A DNA stretch of 64,000 bases from DATAUD01 sp035511075 (lineage in GTDB: Bacteria > Verrucomicrobiota > Verrucomicrobiia > Limisphaerales > Palsa-1400), in the NCBI GenBank assembly GCA_035511075.1, contig DATKFW010000038.1, positions 29,499-93,498 on the forward strand, read 5' to 3'. Within the stretch, counting starts at the first letter, position 1. Every line of letters starts with the position of its first letter. A program made the position numbers and the translations under genes. Below are positions 52,116 through 61,702 of the stretch, piece after piece. The notes beneath the pieces were generated by a model. That model was not told where the DNA came from. It saw only the letters and a list, made by a program, of their open reading frames with translations, and made no database searches.

Positions 52116-53245
52116 AAGTACCGTTTCTGGATCTCAACGCGCATCATCGGCCGATACGCGAGCAGCTTGACGCCGCAATCCGCGATGTCATTGACGCCAG
52201 CGCCTTCGCGGGAGGGCCTTTTGTGGCGACTTTTGAACGCGAATTTGCCAAATACTGCGGGTCCAACTTTGCCATTGGCGTCGGAAACGGGACCGACGCG
52301 CTGTGGCTGACGTTGCTGGCGCTGGGAGTCGGAGAGGGGGATGAAGTCATCACTGTGCCCAGCACGTTCATGGCCACGGCGGAGGCGATCACGTATTGCG
52401 GGGCGCGCCCAAAATTTGTCGATATTGATGAACAGACTTACACGTTGGACCCCGCGTTGATCGAACGGGCGATTACCCCCCGCACCAAGGCGATTATTCC
52501 CGTCCATCTTTTCGGCCAATGCGCCGACATGGACCCCATCCTGGAAATTGCGGCCCGTCACGGCATCCCGGTCGTCGAAGACGCCTGCCAGGCGCATGGC
52601 GCGCTTTACAAGAAGCGCCGGGCCGGCGCGCTTGGCGTCGCGGGCTGTTTCAGTTTTTATCCGGGCAAGAACCTTGGCGCCCTGGGAGAAGCCGGCGCCG
52701 TGACCACGGATGACAAGGAGTTGGCGGCCAAGATCCAGGTCCTTCGCGATCACGGGCAGGATCGCAAATATTACCATTCCAAAATCGGATGGAACGGGAG
52801 GATGGACGGCATCCAGGGAGCGGTCCTGAGCGTCAAGCTAAAGCATTTGGAAGTCTCCAATGTCCGGCGCCATGCCCATGGATTGCTCTATGATCAACTT
52901 CTGGGTGAAACGCGGGAGATCGTCACTCCATTTGAGGGTCCGCACAATCGGCACGTCTATCATGTTTACGCCGTGCGCGTGCAGGAGCGGAACCAGATTC
53001 TCCAGGCCCTGGCAGAGAAGGGAATCACCTGCGCCATCCACTATCCCATCCCGGTTCATTTGCAGGAGGCTTATCGGTTTCTGGGACTTGCCGAAGGTTC
53101 GTTCCCCGTGGCGGAACGTTGCGCTGAAGAATTTTTGTCCCTGCCGATGTTTCCCGAATTGACCAACGACCAGATTCACAGCGTCGCCGAAGAACTCAAG
53201 TCGTGCGTCAGCGGGAGGAAGCCGCAGAGCAGCCTGGTTAAGTGA
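52112..53245 (+). CDS. DegT/DnrJ/EryC1/StrS aminotransferase, WlbC-like
   Basis: This 377-residue sugar aminotransferase has GVGNGTDALWLTLLALGVGE, VPSTFMATAEAITYCGARP, IIPVHLFGQ, VVEDACQAHGA and the PLP-binding SFYPGKNLGALGEAG, whose Lys forms the Schiff base. Next to the Gfo/Idh oxidoreductase and WlbB-like acyltransferase, it probably adds the 3-amino group of a 2,3-diamino sugar, using glutamate. ATG at 52112 overlaps the previous stop. Its own stop is shared by one base with the next ATG. Confidence 0.88.
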   Translation: MKVPFLDLNAHHRPIREQLDAAIRDVIDASAFAGGPFVATFEREFAKYCGSNFAIGVGNGTDALWLTLLALGVGEGDEVITVPSTFMATAEAITYCGARPKFVDIDEQTYTLDPALIERAITPRTKAIIPVHLFGQCADMDPILEIAARHGIPVVEDACQAHGALYKKRRAGALGVAGCFSFYPGKNLGALGEAGAVTTDDKELAAKIQVLRDHGQDRKYYHSKIGWNGRMDGIQGAVLSVKLKHLEVSNVRRHAHGLLYDQLLGETREIVTPFEGPHNRHVYHVYAVRVQERNQILQALAEKGITCAIHYPIPVHLQEAYRFLGLAEGSFPVAERCAEEFLSLPMFPELTNDQIHSVAEELKSCVSGRKPQSSLVK

Positions 53246-54330
53246 TGCGGTGCGCCGCGCAAACGGGGGACCAGCGTGAAATCGAGGGAAAAGGGGCTCC
53301 CACGGTGATCATCGATCCGCTGCAACGGCCAGATTGGGACGCCCAGGTAGAGGCCCACGCAGGCAGCACGATCTTTCACGGAACCGGATGGGCGCGAGTC
53401 TTGAATGAAACGTATGGGCACGTTCCGATGTATGTGTGCCGATTCGATGGCAAGCTCCTGGCTGAAGCGCTTCCTCTCATGGAAGTCGCCAGTCGATGGA
53501 CTGGACGGCGAGGTGTCTCGCTGCCGTTTACCGATCTTTGCGCGCCGCTTTGCCCACAGGGTGGCGATGCGCGCAACCTGTATCGGGAGGCGATGGATTG
53601 CGGGCGCCGGCGGCGCTGGAAATATCTGGAGTGCCGGAATTTTGACGTCGCGTGGGAGGGTTGTGCGCCGTCATTGGAATTTTATGTTCACGTGATTGAC
53701 CTGGGGATCGGGGCGGACGGCCTTTTCGAACGCCTGGACGGGGCCGTGCGGAGGGGTGTGCGCAAGGCGGAGGCAGCGGGATTGAAGGTCGAGTTCAGCG
53801 GGGACCGGGAATCGGTCCGGACTTTTTACAAGTTGCATTGCCGGACGCGCCGACGGCACGGGCTGCCGCCGCAGCCGTTCCGATTTTTCGAGAGCATTCA
53901 GCGCCATATATTGGGGATGGGGCGGGGATTTGTAGCGACCGCGCGAATGGGAAACCAGCCGGCAGCGGCGGGGGTTTTTTTTTATCATGGCGGGGAGGCC
54001 CTGTACAAATTTGGCGCGTCGGATTTTGCGCTGCAACAACATCGTCCGAACAACTTGATGATGTGGGCGGCGGCGAGGCGGTGCGCCCAGGAGGGGCTCT
54101 CCAGATTGAATCTGGGCCGGACTTCGTTGTCCAATGAAGGTTTGCGCCGATTCAAGCGGGGACTGGGAGCGGCGGAGAAGAAACTGAAGTACGCGAAGTA
54201 TGATTTTTTATCGAAACAATTTATTGTTGACGTTGACCAGACGAAAGGCTGGTTCAATCGTGTGTTCAGCCGAATGCCGCTGCCCGTGCTGCGGCTGGCG
54301 GGCGCGGCGTTATATCCGCATCTCAGTTGA
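53245..54330 (+). CDS. FemAB-like GNAT-fold protein (PEP-CTERM/EPS-associated type)
   Basis: A 361-residue protein with tandem acyl-transferase-like domains. TIFHGTGWARVLNETYGHVP near the N-terminus, RRGVRKAEAAGLKVEFSGD in the middle and NLMMWAAARRCAQEGLSRLNLGR toward the C-terminus resemble the FemAB-related proteins found beside exosortase EPS loci. The substrate is unknown; in other species FemAB adds amino acids to peptidoglycan. The ATG at 53245 overlaps the preceding stop by one base (TGATG), and a GTG three bases earlier is also possible. Confidence 0.75.
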   Translation: MRCAAQTGDQREIEGKGAPTVIIDPLQRPDWDAQVEAHAGSTIFHGTGWARVLNETYGHVPMYVCRFDGKLLAEALPLMEVASRWTGRRGVSLPFTDLCAPLCPQGGDARNLYREAMDCGRRRRWKYLECRNFDVAWEGCAPSLEFYVHVIDLGIGADGLFERLDGAVRRGVRKAEAAGLKVEFSGDRESVRTFYKLHCRTRRRHGLPPQPFRFFESIQRHILGMGRGFVATARMGNQPAAAGVFFYHGGEALYKFGASDFALQQHRPNNLMMWAAARRCAQEGLSRLNLGRTSLSNEGLRRFKRGLGAAEKKLKYAKYDFLSKQFIVDVDQTKGWFNRVFSRMPLPVLRLAGAALYPHLS

Positions 54331-54356
54331 ACCGATGGAATGTAAATACCAATAAT

Positions 54357-56636
54357 ATGAATCCTAAACCACCTACTCCACCGCCGGCTCTGCTGATATC
54401 GGCGCGGGACATTTATTACGTTCTTTTTCGCCACAAGTGGATGATTGGCATCATCGCCGTAATAGCGATTGTCGCGTCCATGGTCCTTCGGCAGTTCTAT
54501 CCGATTTACTATACGTCGGAGGCCAAGTTGCTGGTCAAGTACGTGGTGGACACCAAGCCGCTGACGGCGGAGGGGGCCGACGCGCAGGTTACGCCCATGA
54601 ATACCGGGGACACCATTCTTACCGCCGAGCAAGAGATGCTCACGAGCCTGGACGTGTGCGAGCAGGTGGCCAGAATCATTGGCCCGGGCAAAATTCTTCC
54701 GGCTGGCGATGGAACCAATGAGACGGCGGCGGCGCAGCTCATCCAGCACGGCTTGGTTCCGACCAGAGACAGGAACAGCGATGTCCTCCGGGTTTACTTT
54801 TCCCATCCCGACCGCGACATCGTCGTCCCGGTTCTTTCCAAAGTCATCTCGTGCTACGAGATTGAGCACGACGAAGTGCGGCGTCCGAAAAGCAGCGATG
54901 ACGTCAGCCGGGGCATCGACGCTGCCAAGGAAAAAGTGACGGACGCCGAAATCCGCCTGCGGGAGGAACGGACGAAGGCGGACATCGTTTCGCTCGATGA
55001 CAGCAAGAGGGCTGTCGCCATGAACATAGAGAAGACCGAGACCGAGCTGGATGGCCTTGAAACCGACATAGAGGTCGAGTCGATGATTTTGAGCGAGATG
55101 CGTAAAGGCCTGCCGGCATCGACGCCGTCCCTCGCGATCCATGGCGGCCCGGCAGCGACCGGCGCGGCGACCCAAGTCACCCCCGCCATTGCCCAGGAAT
55201 ACAGAACGGACGCCGCACTGTTGGCCAGCCTTCGGGCCAAGGAATTGGATTTGTTAAGCTGGACAACCACCAACAATCCAACTCTGCAATCGGTTCAATC
55301 GCAGATCACAACCACAGAAGCGCGGTGCAGGAAATTGGTGGAGCAGCATCCGGGTTTGGTTGCCATCGCGCCGACCGAGTCCAGCTCAACTGCATCGGAC
55401 CCGATGAGCCAATACAATCGTGAATTGATAAAGGCCGAGACTCTGGCTGTCAGATACAAGTCGCTGACCAACCAACTGGCGGCGGCCAAAACGAGGCAGG
55501 CGCGAATCGTCGTCGAGGAGGGACCGATCCTTGACCTTCAACGGGAAGATGACCGTTATCGCGCCAATCTGGATTATTATCAGAAGCGCCAGGGTGAGGC
55601 TGAACTGGACGCGATTCTGGAACCGGGCAATTCGCAAATCAGCTTGATTGAGGCCCCCACGCCTCCTGCCGGCGATTTTGCCAAGGTCAACAAGACCTGC
55701 GCGGCTGTCTTGTTCGGCGGCCTCTTTCTGGCCCTGGCACTGCCATTCGTCATCGAATTCTACCTGGATCAGACACTCAAGCGTCCATTGGATATCCAAA
55801 GCAGGCTCGGCGTTCCCTTTTTTGTCACGATGCCCAAGTTGAAAGCAAAGGCGCAGCGCGGCGCGCTTCCACCGGAAAAAAAGGTTGCGCTGCTCCCCGC
55901 AAACGCCGGGGAGGTTCCGCCACCGGAATCGTCCCAGCCAACACCGTCTGCCTCGCCGTCCGCCCAGCCGGCCGCGTCCGGCAATGGACATATTGCGCCC
56001 TGGGAACAACGGCACGCGCTGCGTCCGTTTTTTGAGACGTTGCGCGACCGTCTCATGACGTATTTCGAGGTGATCAATCTGACCCATAAACCCAAGCTGG
56101 TGGCGGTGACCAGTTGCGGCGAAGGGGCGGGAGTGACCACCACGGCGGCCGGCCTGGCCTCGGCGTTGTCGGAAACGGGGGACGGCAACGTGCTGCTGGT
56201 CAATATGAATGTGCAGGACGGCGAGGCGCATCACTTTTACCGGGGCAAACTGACGTGCGGCCTGGAGGAGGCGCTGGAAAAGGACAAACGCAATGCCGCC
56301 TGCATTCAGGACAACCTGTTCATCGCCAAAGACCAGGACATCAACGAGAACCTGCCGCGGGTGCTGCCCAAACGCTTCAGCCATCTGGTGCCCAAGATGC
56401 GAGCCAGCGACTACGATTATATTATATTTGACATGCCGCCGATGAGCCAGATCAGCATCACCCCGCGCCTGGCCCGCTACATGGACATGGTTTTGATGGT
56501 GATTGAATCGGAGAAAACGGACCGCGAAGCCGCCAAGAGGGCGACCAACCTGCTCCTGGAATCAAAGACCAACGTGGGTGTCGTCCTTAACAAGAGCCGC
56601 GACCCTCTGCCGCGCCGGCTTCAACAAGACATATAA
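54357..56636 (+). CDS. Wzc-like polysaccharide co-polymerase with degenerate kinase loop
   Basis: A protein of about 759 residues. The N-terminal transmembrane helix (WMIGIIAVIAIVASMVL) precedes a long periplasmic coiled-coil region (about 90-440) and a second helix near 450-470 (CAAVLFGGLFLALALPFVIEF). The cytoplasmic part has a Pro/Ser-rich linker and a P-loop-like domain at 580-759. Its Walker A position reads SCGEGAGVTTT (586-596), without the usual Gly-Lys-Ser/Thr; Walker A' reads LLVNMNVQDG instead of the Asp-rich form; Walker B is YIIFDMPPM with Asp at about 692. No Tyr cluster is present at the C-terminus. It probably sets chain length without kinase activity. Confidence 0.82.
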   Translation: MNPKPPTPPPALLISARDIYYVLFRHKWMIGIIAVIAIVASMVLRQFYPIYYTSEAKLLVKYVVDTKPLTAEGADAQVTPMNTGDTILTAEQEMLTSLDVCEQVARIIGPGKILPAGDGTNETAAAQLIQHGLVPTRDRNSDVLRVYFSHPDRDIVVPVLSKVISCYEIEHDEVRRPKSSDDVSRGIDAAKEKVTDAEIRLREERTKADIVSLDDSKRAVAMNIEKTETELDGLETDIEVESMILSEMRKGLPASTPSLAIHGGPAATGAATQVTPAIAQEYRTDAALLASLRAKELDLLSWTTTNNPTLQSVQSQITTTEARCRKLVEQHPGLVAIAPTESSSTASDPMSQYNRELIKAETLAVRYKSLTNQLAAAKTRQARIVVEEGPILDLQREDDRYRANLDYYQKRQGEAELDAILEPGNSQISLIEAPTPPAGDFAKVNKTCAAVLFGGLFLALALPFVIEFYLDQTLKRPLDIQSRLGVPFFVTMPKLKAKAQRGALPPEKKVALLPANAGEVPPPESSQPTPSASPSAQPAASGNGHIAPWEQRHALRPFFETLRDRLMTYFEVINLTHKPKLVAVTSCGEGAGVTTTAAGLASALSETGDGNVLLVNMNVQDGEAHHFYRGKLTCGLEEALEKDKRNAACIQDNLFIAKDQDINENLPRVLPKRFSHLVPKMRASDYDYIIFDMPPMSQISITPRLARYMDMVLMVIESEKTDREAAKRATNLLLESKTNVGVVLNKSRDPLPRRLQQDI

Positions 56637-56642
56637 GCGGAG

Positions 56643-57728
56643 ATGGAATTCATTGATTTAAAGGAGCAGTATCGGCGATACAAAGCCGGGATTGACCAGC
56701 GCGTGTTTCGCGTGCTGGCCCACGCGCAGTTTATTCAGGGGCCGGAAGTGTTGGAGTTGGAAACAGCGCTGGCGGGGCGCACCGGTGTAAAACATTGTAT
56801 TACGGTAGCCAGCGGCACGGCCAGCCTCGAGATCGCCCTGCGGGCGCTGGAAATCGGCCCTGGGGACGAGGTCATCACCGTTCCCTATACGTGGATCAGC
56901 TCCCCGGAGGTCATCGCATTGGTCGGGGCGCGGCCCGTGTTTGTGGATATCGAGCCGGCCAGTTACAATATTAACGTTGACGCGATCGAAGCGGCCATCA
57001 CACCCAATACCAAGGCGATCCTGCCGGTAAATTTATTCGGCCAGATGCCGGATTATGATCGGATCAACGCCATTGCGGCGGCGCACAATCTGCCGGTCAT
57101 CGAGGATGGCGCGCAAAGTTTTGGAGCGACTCAGCGCGGGCGGCCCAGTTGCGGAGTGACGACGATTGGCAGCACGAGTTTTTTCCCGGCCAAGCCGTTG
57201 GGTTGTTACGGGGAGGGAGGGGCGCTTTTCACCAACGACGATGGCCTGGCCGATAAAATGAGAGCCATTCGCAATCACGGATGCCTCGAGCGCCACCATC
57301 ATACGCTTCTGGGCACTAACGGGAGATTTGACACAGTGCAGGCGGCCGTCTTGTTGGCCAAACTCGAACATTTCGATTGGGAAATCAAAGAACGCGCCAG
57401 AATCGGGGCCCGGTATTCAGCGGCGTTGCGGGACTACTGCGGCGTGCCGGCAGTGGCCCCGGAGAACACGCACGTTTATGCCCAATACACCATCCGCGTG
57501 CCGGAACGCGACCAGGTGGCCGGCCGGCTCAAGGCCTTGGGAATTCCCACAGCGGTGTATTATCCCAAGTGTCTGCATGAGCAGCCGGTGTTTTCCAAGC
57601 TCGGATATAATTGGGGCGACTTTCCGGTCTCCGAAGAAGCCTCCCGCGAGGTTCTCAGCCTGCCGATGCATGCGTTTCTGATTCAGGAGGACCAGGACCG
57701 CGTCGTCAACGCCATCAGGAATCAATAA
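56643..57728 (+). CDS. DegT/DnrJ/EryC1/StrS aminotransferase (second copy)
   Basis: A 361-residue sugar aminotransferase with TVASGTASLEIALRALEIGP, VPYTWISSPEVIALVGARP, ILPVNLFGQMPDYDR, IEDGAQSFGA and the Schiff-base region SFFPAKPLGCYGEGG. It is distinct from the WlbC-like copy upstream and probably serves a different amino sugar of the same polysaccharide. It lies six bases after the co-polymerase gene. Confidence 0.88.
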   Translation: MEFIDLKEQYRRYKAGIDQRVFRVLAHAQFIQGPEVLELETALAGRTGVKHCITVASGTASLEIALRALEIGPGDEVITVPYTWISSPEVIALVGARPVFVDIEPASYNINVDAIEAAITPNTKAILPVNLFGQMPDYDRINAIAAAHNLPVIEDGAQSFGATQRGRPSCGVTTIGSTSFFPAKPLGCYGEGGALFTNDDGLADKMRAIRNHGCLERHHHTLLGTNGRFDTVQAAVLLAKLEHFDWEIKERARIGARYSAALRDYCGVPAVAPENTHVYAQYTIRVPERDQVAGRLKALGIPTAVYYPKCLHEQPVFSKLGYNWGDFPVSEEASREVLSLPMHAFLIQEDQDRVVNAIRNQ

Positions 57729-57767
57729 CCGTCACGGTGGTGCCGTTGCGCTGCCTTCCGCTTTCAA

Positions 57768-59921
57768 ATGCTCGGATACAAAATGTATTTTGGGGTCAAG
57801 CCGCTGTTGCCGCTGTACGTACGGCGCGCTGTTCGCCGGTGGTTTGCATCGCGCCAGCGCCGGAAGGTCGGCGAAGCCTGGTACATTTCGCCCGGCTCCG
57901 AGCGTCAGCCTGAAGGCTGGCCCGGCTGGCCCGGCGGGAAGAAATTTGCCTTCGTGTTGACTCATGATGTCGAGGGCCGGGCCGGCGTGGACCGATGCAG
58001 GCGCTTGATGGAGCTGGATATGAAATGGGGCTTTCGGTCCTCGTTTAATTTCATTCCCGAGGGGGAATATCGCGTGTCCAAGGAACTGCGCGACGAACTG
58101 ACGGGAAACGGCTTTGAAGTCGGCGTCCATGATCTGAGGCACGATGGGCGGTTGTATATCGGCCGGCGCGAGTTTGCGGCCAACGCCAAACAGATCAATC
58201 GCTATCTGAAGGAATGGGGTGCTGTGGGGTTTCGGGCCGGGTTCATGTTTCACAACCTGGAGTGGTTGCATGATTTGGAAATCCAGTATGACGCCTCGAC
58301 CTTTGATGTCGACCCGTTCGAGCCGCAACCGGACGGGACCGGGACGATTTTTCCGTTCTGGAAAGACGGCGCGCAGGATCGCGGCTACGTCGAGCTGCCG
58401 TACACGCTGCCGCAAGACTCGACGCTGTTTCTTTTGTTCGGCGAACGCAACCCGGACCTTTGGTTGCGGAAGCTCGACTGGATCGCCGAACATGGGGGCA
58501 TGGCGTTGGTTAACGTCCATCCCGATTATTTGCGTTTCGCGGGGGAGCCGGAGAGCTACAAGACATTCCCGGTGGAACATTACACGCGCTTGCTGCAGTA
58601 CGTGAACGAAAAATACGGGGAATCTGTCTGGCGCGCGCGGCCGGCGGAAGTGGCGGCGTTCGTGGCCCCCCTGAAGACGCCCGCACCGCGGCGGACCAGG
58701 CGCGTTTGCATGGTCACATACTCCGAGTACCTGAGCGATGCGCGGGTCACCCGGTATGCCGAGGCCCTGGCCCAGCGCGGAGACCATGTCGATGTCCTGT
58801 CGCTGCGTCAGTTTGCTGGGGCGCCGACGGTGGAAGTTGTCAACAAGGTGAATATCATCCGGAGGCAATCGCGCATTGGCAAGAAGGAGAAAGGCATCAC
58901 GGATTACCTGATGCCGATTTTGTCTTTTCTCTTTTCCTGTTCGTGGTGGATTGCCCGGCGGCATCGGGAGCAGCCGTATGATATTCTGCACATTCATAAC
59001 ATCCCTGATTTTCTTGTGTTTGCCGGAGTGTATCCGCGAATCACGGGGGCAAAAATCATCCTGGATATTCACGACATTGTTCCGGAATTCTATTCCAGCA
59101 AATTTGACGTGCGGCAGGGCTCGTTCATGGTGGGGATGTTGAAGCTCATTGAACGGATTTCCTCCAAACAGGCCGATCACATCATTATTTCCAACCACCT
59201 TTGGCTCGACAAATATTCGACCCGAACAGGCGCCAATGGCCGGTGCTCGGTCTTTATCAACAACGTCAACACGGAGATTTTCCGTCCGCGTCCGCATACG
59301 CGCGAGGATGCCCGCTTTCTGATCGTTTTTCCGGGTGGCCTGCAATGGCACCAGGGGCTGGACATCGCGTTGCGGGCTTTTCAGAGAGTCAGCCGCGAGG
59401 CTCCATTAGCGGAGTTTCACATTTACGGCGATGGCAACATGAAGGACCAGCTAAAAAGCCTCGCGGTCGAACTGGGCTTGAACGGAAAGGTGAAATTTTT
59501 CGAGCCGATGCCGGTTCGGGATATCGCTGAAATCATGAGCAACGCCAACCTGGGTGTGGTGCCCAAGCGCGCCGACTCCTTCGGCAACGAAGCCTACAGC
59601 ACCAAGGTCATGGAGTTTATGTCGTTGGGCGTCCCGGTCATTGTGTCGGAAACCAAAATTGACCGGTATTATTTTAACGATTCGGTGGTACGTTTTTTTG
59701 AGTCGGGCAATCACGACGCGCTGGCGGAGGCGATACTGGGTATGGTTCGCGACCCGGAGTCCTCGCGGCAAATGGCCGTGCGCGCATCGGCCTACGCGGC
59801 CGAAAACAGTTGGGAAAGGCGAAAGGTGGATTACCTTAACTTGGTCGATAAGCTAGGCGGCACGAATTCGCCCGCACCCACCATTGAGATATCCCCGCCC
59901 GAACCTTCCCATGCGTATTGA
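57768..59921 (+). CDS. Polysaccharide deacetylase - GT4 glycosyltransferase fusion
   Basis: This 717-residue protein joins two enzymes. Residues about 55-295 form an NodB-like deacetylase module: FVLTHDVEGRAGVDRC, FNFIPEGEYRV, FEVGVHDLRHDGRLY, and DASTFDVDPFEPQP. Residues about 305-700 form a family-4 glycosyltransferase of GT-B fold: VCMVTYSEYLSDARVTRYA, ILHIHNIPDFLVFAG, ILDIHDIVPEFYSSKF, FPGGLQWHQGLDIALRAF, and SFGNEAYSTKVMEFMSLGVP with the nucleotide-sugar-binding Glu. It may trim and extend the same chain. ATG at 57768 or 57783. Confidence 0.82.
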   Translation: MLGYKMYFGVKPLLPLYVRRAVRRWFASRQRRKVGEAWYISPGSERQPEGWPGWPGGKKFAFVLTHDVEGRAGVDRCRRLMELDMKWGFRSSFNFIPEGEYRVSKELRDELTGNGFEVGVHDLRHDGRLYIGRREFAANAKQINRYLKEWGAVGFRAGFMFHNLEWLHDLEIQYDASTFDVDPFEPQPDGTGTIFPFWKDGAQDRGYVELPYTLPQDSTLFLLFGERNPDLWLRKLDWIAEHGGMALVNVHPDYLRFAGEPESYKTFPVEHYTRLLQYVNEKYGESVWRARPAEVAAFVAPLKTPAPRRTRRVCMVTYSEYLSDARVTRYAEALAQRGDHVDVLSLRQFAGAPTVEVVNKVNIIRRQSRIGKKEKGITDYLMPILSFLFSCSWWIARRHREQPYDILHIHNIPDFLVFAGVYPRITGAKIILDIHDIVPEFYSSKFDVRQGSFMVGMLKLIERISSKQADHIIISNHLWLDKYSTRTGANGRCSVFINNVNTEIFRPRPHTREDARFLIVFPGGLQWHQGLDIALRAFQRVSREAPLAEFHIYGDGNMKDQLKSLAVELGLNGKVKFFEPMPVRDIAEIMSNANLGVVPKRADSFGNEAYSTKVMEFMSLGVPVIVSETKIDRYYFNDSVVRFFESGNHDALAEAILGMVRDPESSRQMAVRASAYAAENSWERRKVDYLNLVDKLGGTNSPAPTIEISPPEPSHAY

Positions 59922-60807
59922 CCGGCAACTGACCACTGCGATTTTTCATCCACTTCACCGCGCTGGCATCGCATCCACGGGCTTTCGACTGCCCATCCTG
60001 ATGTTCCACAGCGTTTCGGATGACCCGGAAAACGGGGTCTCGCCCTATTACAAGACCAATACCGCCCCCGGTGTCTTCCGACGGCAGATGCGGCAGCTTG
60101 CCGGCGAGGGCTACAAGACGATGGACTTGATCGAGGCGGTCCGACTCTTATCGGCTGGAGAGCGCCCCGCGGACAAGACGCTCATCGTTACTTTTGACGA
60201 CGGGTTCAGGGATTTTTACGTTCATGCGTTTGCCGCGTTGCAGGAGCATGGTTTTACCGCAACGGTCTTTCTTCCGACCGCTTTCATCTCGGATCATCGC
60301 CGCTCCTTCAAAAACACCGAATGCCTCACCTGGGCCGAGGTGCGCGAGATGCGCGCGCGCGGCATCGGATTTGGGTCGCACACCGTCAATCATCCCAAGT
60401 TGGCGGATCTTTCCCGCCCCCAGGTCGAGCATGAGTTGGTTGAGTCCAAAGCCCGGATTGAACAGGAACTGGGGGAGCCAATTCGGGCGTTCGCCTTTCC
60501 GTACGCTTTTCCCCAGGGCAACGGCTTCTTTGGCCGGGATTTTCGCGACCTTTTGATTCGGGCCGGGTACGCGTGCTGCGTGACCACGGAGTTGGGCCGG
60601 GTCAGGATCGGCGACGACCCTTACCGCCTAAAACGCCTGCCCGTCAACTCCCTGGACGACGAGGCGCTGCTGCGGGCCAAACTGGAAGGCGGCTACGACT
60701 GGCTCGGATGGCCCCAATATCTTGTCAAGAAAGTCAAGAAATGGCGGACGCTCGCAAGAAAGACGAAGCTCGCCGCGGCTCCAGCCGGCCAGTGTGTTTC
60801 AAATTAG
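59911..60807 (+). CDS. Polysaccharide deacetylase family protein
   Basis: A 298-residue NodB-homology enzyme: LPILMFHSVSDDPE, LIVTFDDGFRDFYVHAF with the metal-binding Asp pair, IGFGSHTVNHPKLADLSRPQ with the two metal-binding His, and AFAFPYAFPQGN. It should remove N- or O-acetyl groups from a sugar chain. ATG at 59911 overlaps the end of the fusion gene by 11 bases. There is no signal peptide; the C-terminus is basic. Confidence 0.88.
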   Translation: MRIDRQLTTAIFHPLHRAGIASTGFRLPILMFHSVSDDPENGVSPYYKTNTAPGVFRRQMRQLAGEGYKTMDLIEAVRLLSAGERPADKTLIVTFDDGFRDFYVHAFAALQEHGFTATVFLPTAFISDHRRSFKNTECLTWAEVREMRARGIGFGSHTVNHPKLADLSRPQVEHELVESKARIEQELGEPIRAFAFPYAFPQGNGFFGRDFRDLLIRAGYACCVTTELGRVRIGDDPYRLKRLPVNSLDDEALLRAKLEGGYDWLGWPQYLVKKVKKWRTLARKTKLAAAPAGQCVSN

Positions 60808-60816
60808 AATCCGGCC

Positions 60817-61701
60817 ATGAATCAATCCGCCTACGTCGTCATCACGCCCGCCCGCAACGAGATCGAGTTTCTTCAGAAAACGATCGATTCCGTCGTTGCC
60901 CAAATAGTGCGCCCACTACGATGGGTTCTGGTGGATGACGGTTCCACCGATGGCACCGGCGCGTTGCTGGATGCGGCGGCCAAGGAGCATCCGTGGATTC
61001 AAGTGGTTCACCGGGCGGACCGCGGATTTCGCAAGTCTGGCGGTGGCGTCATCGAAGCCTTTTATGACGGCTACGCCCTGGTGGAAGGGCTTCAATGGGA
61101 CTATATCGTCAAGCTCGATGGCGACCTTTCCTTTGAGCCTTCGTATTTCTCCAATTGTTTCAATCATTTCGACCAGGACCCAAAACTCGGGCTTGGCGGA
61201 GGGGTCATTTGCAACGATTCCACCGGCGTGCTGATCGAAGAATATCAGGGTGACCCGCCGTTCCATGTGCGCGGCGCCACCAAGATCTATCGCCGCGCCT
61301 GCTGGGACGAGATCGGTGGTTTGATGCGGGCGCCGGGATGGGACACTTTGGACGAAATCAAGGCCAACATGCTTGGTTGGAAAACAGATAGTTTTCGGGA
61401 ATTGAAGCTGCATCATCACCGCTTCGCCGGGAAGGCGGATGGAGCATGGAAAAACTGGGTCAAGAATGGGCGGGCCAATTACATCACCGGCTACCATCCG
61501 CTGTTCATGTTGGCCAAATGCATTTCGCGCGTTTGGGAGAAACCCTACGTCGTCGGGGCCGCGGGATTGGGTTTTGGATTTTTGATCGGCTATCTGCGGC
61601 GTGTGCCGCGCGTCGACGATGCGAAACTCATCAAATATCTGCGGGACCAGCAAATCCGGCGCTTGACCCTCAGACACAGCCTGTGGACCAGGCGGGCTTG
61701 A
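60817..61701 (+). CDS. Family 2 glycosyltransferase
   Basis: A 294-residue GT2 enzyme: YVVITPARNEIEFLQKTID, WVLVDDGSTDGTGALLD, IVKLDGDLSFEPSYF with the DxD-like metal site, and GATKIYRRACWDEIGGL for the acceptor region. A hydrophobic helix near residue 245-265 (VGAAGLGFGFLIGYLR) could tether it to the membrane. It lies nine bases after the deacetylase gene and probably adds one sugar of the EPS repeat. Confidence 0.88.
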   Translation: MNQSAYVVITPARNEIEFLQKTIDSVVAQIVRPLRWVLVDDGSTDGTGALLDAAAKEHPWIQVVHRADRGFRKSGGGVIEAFYDGYALVEGLQWDYIVKLDGDLSFEPSYFSNCFNHFDQDPKLGLGGGVICNDSTGVLIEEYQGDPPFHVRGATKIYRRACWDEIGGLMRAPGWDTLDEIKANMLGWKTDSFRELKLHHHRFAGKADGAWKNWVKNGRANYITGYHPLFMLAKCISRVWEKPYVVGAAGLGFGFLIGYLRRVPRVDDAKLIKYLRDQQIRRLTLRHSLWTRRA

Positions 61702-61702
61702 C

